From positions 1-15,463 of the forward strand of contig CAZWUK010000051.1 in assembly GCA_964636685.1 (NCBI GenBank): 15,463 nucleotides of DNA. The letters run 5' to 3'. Below the pieces are notes generated by a model. That model searched no databases, had not been told where the DNA came from, and saw nothing but the letters and a program-made list of their open reading frames with translations. Positions 13,039 through 15,463 of the stretch are shown one piece after another (position 1 is the first letter of the stretch; each line of letters begins with the position of its first letter). The position numbers were made by a program, and so were the translations under genes. Origin of the DNA: CAZWUK01 sp964636685. GTDB lineage: Bacteria > Bacillota > Clostridia > Christensenellales > CAG-138.

Positions 13039-14400
13039 ATGGAACATATTGACAATGCAAAGCGAATTCATCTGATCGGCATTGGCGGCTGCAGCATGAA
13101 CGGTCTTGCTCTGATTCTGCAAAAGCAGGGGCATCTGGTAACCGGCTCCGATCGGGAAAAGACGCAGTTCACCGTCGCGTTGGACGCTGCGGGAATTCCT
13201 TATTCCGTGGGACACACCGGCGAATATGTCCGAGACGCGGATCTTGTGGTATACTCCGCCGCCATCAAAGCCGACAATCCGGAGCGTCAGCTGGCAATGG
13301 CGCTTGGCATCCCGCAGCTGGAGCGCAGCGTCGTTCTGGGACAGATTTCAGAACGTTTTTCGCAGGTCGTCGCCATTGCGGGTTGTCATGGAAAAACCAC
13401 CATCTCCTCCATGCTGGCTTTCGTCAACGAGCAGGCGCATACGAACGCCACCGTACACATTGGCGGCTTCGTCGATCTTTTGCAGGGCGGCGTACGCGTG
13501 GGCGATTCGAATATGCTCATCACCGAAGCATGCGAATATGTGGAGAGCTTTATGACCCTGCGTCCTACCATCGCGGTCATCAACAATATCGACGACGATC
13601 ATTTGGATTATTACCGCGACATCGACCATATTACGGCAACCTTTGCAAAATTTCTCGATCTTCTGCCGCAAAACGGCGTTTTTATCGCCTGCGCGGATGA
13701 CTTCCGGGTCAAGAAGCTGGCCGACGAGTCCACGCGCCGCGTGGTTCGCTACGGGTTGACCGGCGGCGATATTACCGCAGATGCGGTTGCCTTTGACGAC
13801 TTCGGCAACGTCAGCTTCCTGCTGATCGACGGCGGCGCCCGTATTGGTCGGGTTACGCTGCGAGTTCCTGGAAAGCACAATGTCGTCAATGCGCTGGCCG
13901 TCTATGCCGTGTCAAAAGAAATGGGCGTTTCCTTTGCCGATTATGCAGCCGCCCTCGCCCGCTTTACCAACACCAAGCGCCGCTTTGAATACTACGGCGA
14001 GCGCAACGGCATCCGCTATTTTCACGACTACGGTCATCACCCCAGCGAAATTGCCGCAACGCTGGACGCGGCAAAGCGCGTTCCGCACAAGCATCTTTAC
14101 TGCGTTTTTCAATGCAACAGCTATACCCGCGCAAGAACGTTGTTTACGGAGCATGTAACGTGCTTTGTGGATGCGAACACAGTACTGGTTCCCGACATCT
14201 ATCCGGGTCGTGAGAAGGATACGGGGCTGGTGCACGCCAGGGACATGGTCGCAGGCATCAACGCCGTCTCTCACAACGCCGTATACGTCCCAACCTTTGA
14301 AGAAATTCGCACATATCTCGATCAAAACGGCACGTCCGGGGATGTCGTAGTGACCGTCGGCTCGGGCGACGTATATCGGCAGACAAAAAAGCTGCTCTGA
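13039..14400 (+). CDS. murC: UDP-N-acetylmuramate--L-alanine ligase (MurC)
   Basis: A 453-residue Mur ligase. It adds L-alanine to UDP-MurNAc with ATP in the cytosol, the first amino-acid step of peptidoglycan stem-peptide synthesis. Domain 1 has the nucleotide loop GIGGCSMNG (14-22). Domain 2 has the ATP-binding GCHGKTT (115-121), where standard MurC has GTHGKTT, then EACEYVESF (163-171) in place of EADESD-SF, and NNIDDDHLDYY (182-192). PGKHNVVNALA (277-287) and RRFEYYGE (314-321) follow, and domain 3 begins with DYGHHPSE (330-337). The start at 13039 has AAGGAG 6 bases upstream; an in-frame TTG at 13021 lies before that site. These substitutions fit a clostridial MurC subgroup, but an Mpl-like or accessory Mur ligase cannot be excluded. 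The esterase gene follows after 44 bases. Confidence 0.85.
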   Translation: MEHIDNAKRIHLIGIGGCSMNGLALILQKQGHLVTGSDREKTQFTVALDAAGIPYSVGHTGEYVRDADLVVYSAAIKADNPERQLAMALGIPQLERSVVLGQISERFSQVVAIAGCHGKTTISSMLAFVNEQAHTNATVHIGGFVDLLQGGVRVGDSNMLITEACEYVESFMTLRPTIAVINNIDDDHLDYYRDIDHITATFAKFLDLLPQNGVFIACADDFRVKKLADESTRRVVRYGLTGGDITADAVAFDDFGNVSFLLIDGGARIGRVTLRVPGKHNVVNALAVYAVSKEMGVSFADYAAALARFTNTKRRFEYYGERNGIRYFHDYGHHPSEIAATLDAAKRVPHKHLYCVFQCNSYTRARTLFTEHVTCFVDANTVLVPDIYPGREKDTGLVHARDMVAGINAVSHNAVYVPTFEEIRTYLDQNGTSGDVVVTVGSGDVYRQTKKLL

Positions 14401-14444
14401 CGCCGTAACCGGCGCAGGCAGCCCCTGTAAAGGAGAAAACCGTC

Positions 14445-15254
14445 ATGCACATCATGGGTTATGAAATTTCCAGAACCATTCAGGATCAGGTTTGCGAATT
14501 TGACGATCTGGCAAAGCCGTTCTTCAAGCAGGGCGGTGAGGCAGGTTGTCTCGTCCTGCACGGCATTGGCGGAACCGCCGCCAATGTGCGCATTGTGGCG
14601 GACGCACTCGCGGATCGCGGTTATACAGTCTACGCCCCCGTGCTCCCGGGACACGGGCAGACGGTTCGGCAGTTGAATCGTTCAAGCGACAAGCAGTGGC
14701 TTTCCGCCGTGCGCGCCGGCTACGCGCGGCTCGTTTCCTCCGGATGCACGCGGATCTACCTTTTGGGGCTTTCCCTCGGCGGAATTCTTTCCGCACTTCT
14801 GGCGGAGGAGCAGGATACGGCGGGGTTGGTTCTCATCAGCGCCCCCATCGTTATGAAGCCATGGCTTCACCGCGCAAGGCGGCTCAGCCTCTTGTTTCCG
14901 TTTGTGCGCTATGACAGCGACAAGCTGGAGCGCATTCGCACGCAGCCCCGTTATGAGCAAATGTATGACGGGTTTGCCACAAGAAAGCTCCGCGACCTAA
15001 ACCGTTTAACGCGAATGCTCCGCGCGGGACTTGATCGGATCACCTGCCCCACGCTGATACTGCAAGCAAAATTTGACAACAAGGCAGAGCCAGTCAGCGC
15101 AGATGTTTTCAAAAAAGGCGCCGTTCACGCTGCCTCCATTGAGGTTGTTACGCTGGAAAATTCTCCGCATGGCAGCACCTACGGGCCGGAGCGTGAGCTT
15201 GCCGCGACCCTCTGCGCAAATTTTGTTAGCGATCTGGAAGGCGCGCGGCGTTAG
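14445..15254 (+). CDS. Alpha/beta hydrolase, carboxylesterase/monoacylglycerol-lipase (Est30) type
   Basis: A 269-residue cytosolic hydrolase. It shows the oxyanion loop LHGIGGT (38-44), PGHG (68-71), the nucleophile elbow GLSLGG (108-113) with Ser110, the catalytic Asp211 in QAKFDNKAEP, and His242 in NSPHGST. This matches the compact esterase/monoacylglycerol lipase group (Est30/YvaK-like) that cleaves short carboxyl esters. The triad is complete, unlike that of the other hydrolase in this window. The start ATG at 14445 has AAAGGAG upstream; an ATG at 14454 is a second option. It follows murC by 44 bases with no terminator (only a short cgccg/cggcg hairpin without T run at 14401-14414), so it is probably co-transcribed. 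The true substrate is unknown. Confidence 0.85.
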   Translation: MHIMGYEISRTIQDQVCEFDDLAKPFFKQGGEAGCLVLHGIGGTAANVRIVADALADRGYTVYAPVLPGHGQTVRQLNRSSDKQWLSAVRAGYARLVSSGCTRIYLLGLSLGGILSALLAEEQDTAGLVLISAPIVMKPWLHRARRLSLLFPFVRYDSDKLERIRTQPRYEQMYDGFATRKLRDLNRLTRMLRAGLDRITCPTLILQAKFDNKAEPVSADVFKKGAVHAASIEVVTLENSPHGSTYGPERELAATLCANFVSDLEGARR

Positions 15255-15313
15255 CCGATCCGTCTTCCACGGGGAATTTCAGCGCCCACTCCCGCCGCAC
15301 TCCTTGTCCGGCA

Positions 15314-15343
15314 TTGACAAATTCACCGTTCCGACAGTATAAT
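15314..15343 (+). promoter_or_regulatory. Consensus promoter of the tRNA-Arg gene
   Basis: TTGACA (15314-15319), an 18-base spacer and TATAAT (15338-15343): both hexamers are perfect. The tRNA begins about 75 bases after the expected transcription start. Confidence 0.8.
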
Positions 15344-15424
15344 CAGGTGCGTTGCCTGCCGGTCTTCACGAACGTTTTTCCCTTTTCCGGCTGTCGCAGG
15401 CATAACCGTCAAAATGTCATACAG

Positions 15425-15463
15425 GTCTCCGTAGCTCAGCAGGATAGAGCGTTCGCCTCCTAA
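15425..15463 (+). tRNA. tRNA-Arg (anticodon CCU), 5' half, cut by window end
   Basis: The acceptor strand gtctccg is at 15425-15431, then TA at positions 8-9, and a D stem gctc...gagc. The anticodon stem ttcgc (15452-15456) is followed by the loop CT-CCT-AA, with anticodon CCT at 15459-15461. It reads AGG (arginine). The 3' half, which would confirm the T arm and acceptor pairing, lies outside the window. Confidence 0.8.

Noticed and set aside
14401..14414. Terminator between murC and the esterase
   Set aside because: The cgccg/cggcg hairpin has only 5 pairs and is followed by no T run, so the genes are treated as one operon.
15354..15404. Riboswitch or structured leader before tRNA-Arg (gcctgc...gcaggc pairing)
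   Set aside because: Only a 6-bp long-range pairing is visible and tRNA leaders are normally processed away; no known motif is recognised.

Overview
The window looks like the chromosome of an anaerobic Firmicute, most likely a GC-moderate member of the Clostridia. The basis is gene content: a double-rubredoxin protein next to a ferredoxin, a K+-dependent-type membrane pyrophosphatase, a MurC with clostridial-style variant motifs, strong GGAGG-type ribosome sites, TTG and GTG starts, and a small protein ending in a QDADDL-type motif that I associate with Clostridia. No taxonomic marker is complete, so this is inference. Layout: (1) Positions 1-2430 are an accessory patch, visibly more AT-rich than the rest after about position 280. 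It holds the 3' end of a large serine recombinase with its terminator, a two-gene unit of a short Xre-type repressor and a 155-residue protein carrying an R-x4-H HEPN-like motif (a toxin-antitoxin candidate), a cluster of short direct repeats resembling the end of an IS21-type insertion sequence, an AT-rich alpha/beta hydrolase, and a decayed REP-associated (Y1) transposase fragment. (2) From 2438 to 12818 every gene is on the minus strand. In the order of transcription (high to low coordinates) they are: two small proteins, one of them Gln/Asn-rich; a large lipoprotein; a LysR regulator; the pyrophosphatase hppA, broken by a one-base frameshift; a rubredoxin-helical-rubredoxin protein coupled to a 4Fe-4S ferredoxin; a polysaccharide-deacetylase lipoprotein; and a GINT1-type beta-propeller protein translationally coupled to a GT4 glycosyltransferase. 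Most of these units end in a recognisable terminator. (3) From 12961 to the end genes run on the plus strand: a promoter, murC, an Est30-like esterase close behind it, and the first half of tRNA-Arg(CCU) behind a promoter with perfect -35 and -10 hexamers. How the genes fit together: murC, the deacetylase and the glycosyltransferase pair all act on or near the cell envelope; the rubredoxin/ferredoxin unit is probably for electron transfer or peroxide/oxygen stress; the pyrophosphatase couples PPi hydrolysis to Na+ and/or H+ export and has a textbook LysR-type box (ATC-N9-GAT) upstream, next to a lysR gene. The most interesting leads are the Xre/HEPN-like pair, the tiny Gln/Asn-rich two-gene operon, the Crp/Fnr-like palindrome about 41 bases upstream of the predicted start of the rubredoxin operon, and the LysR box at hppA.
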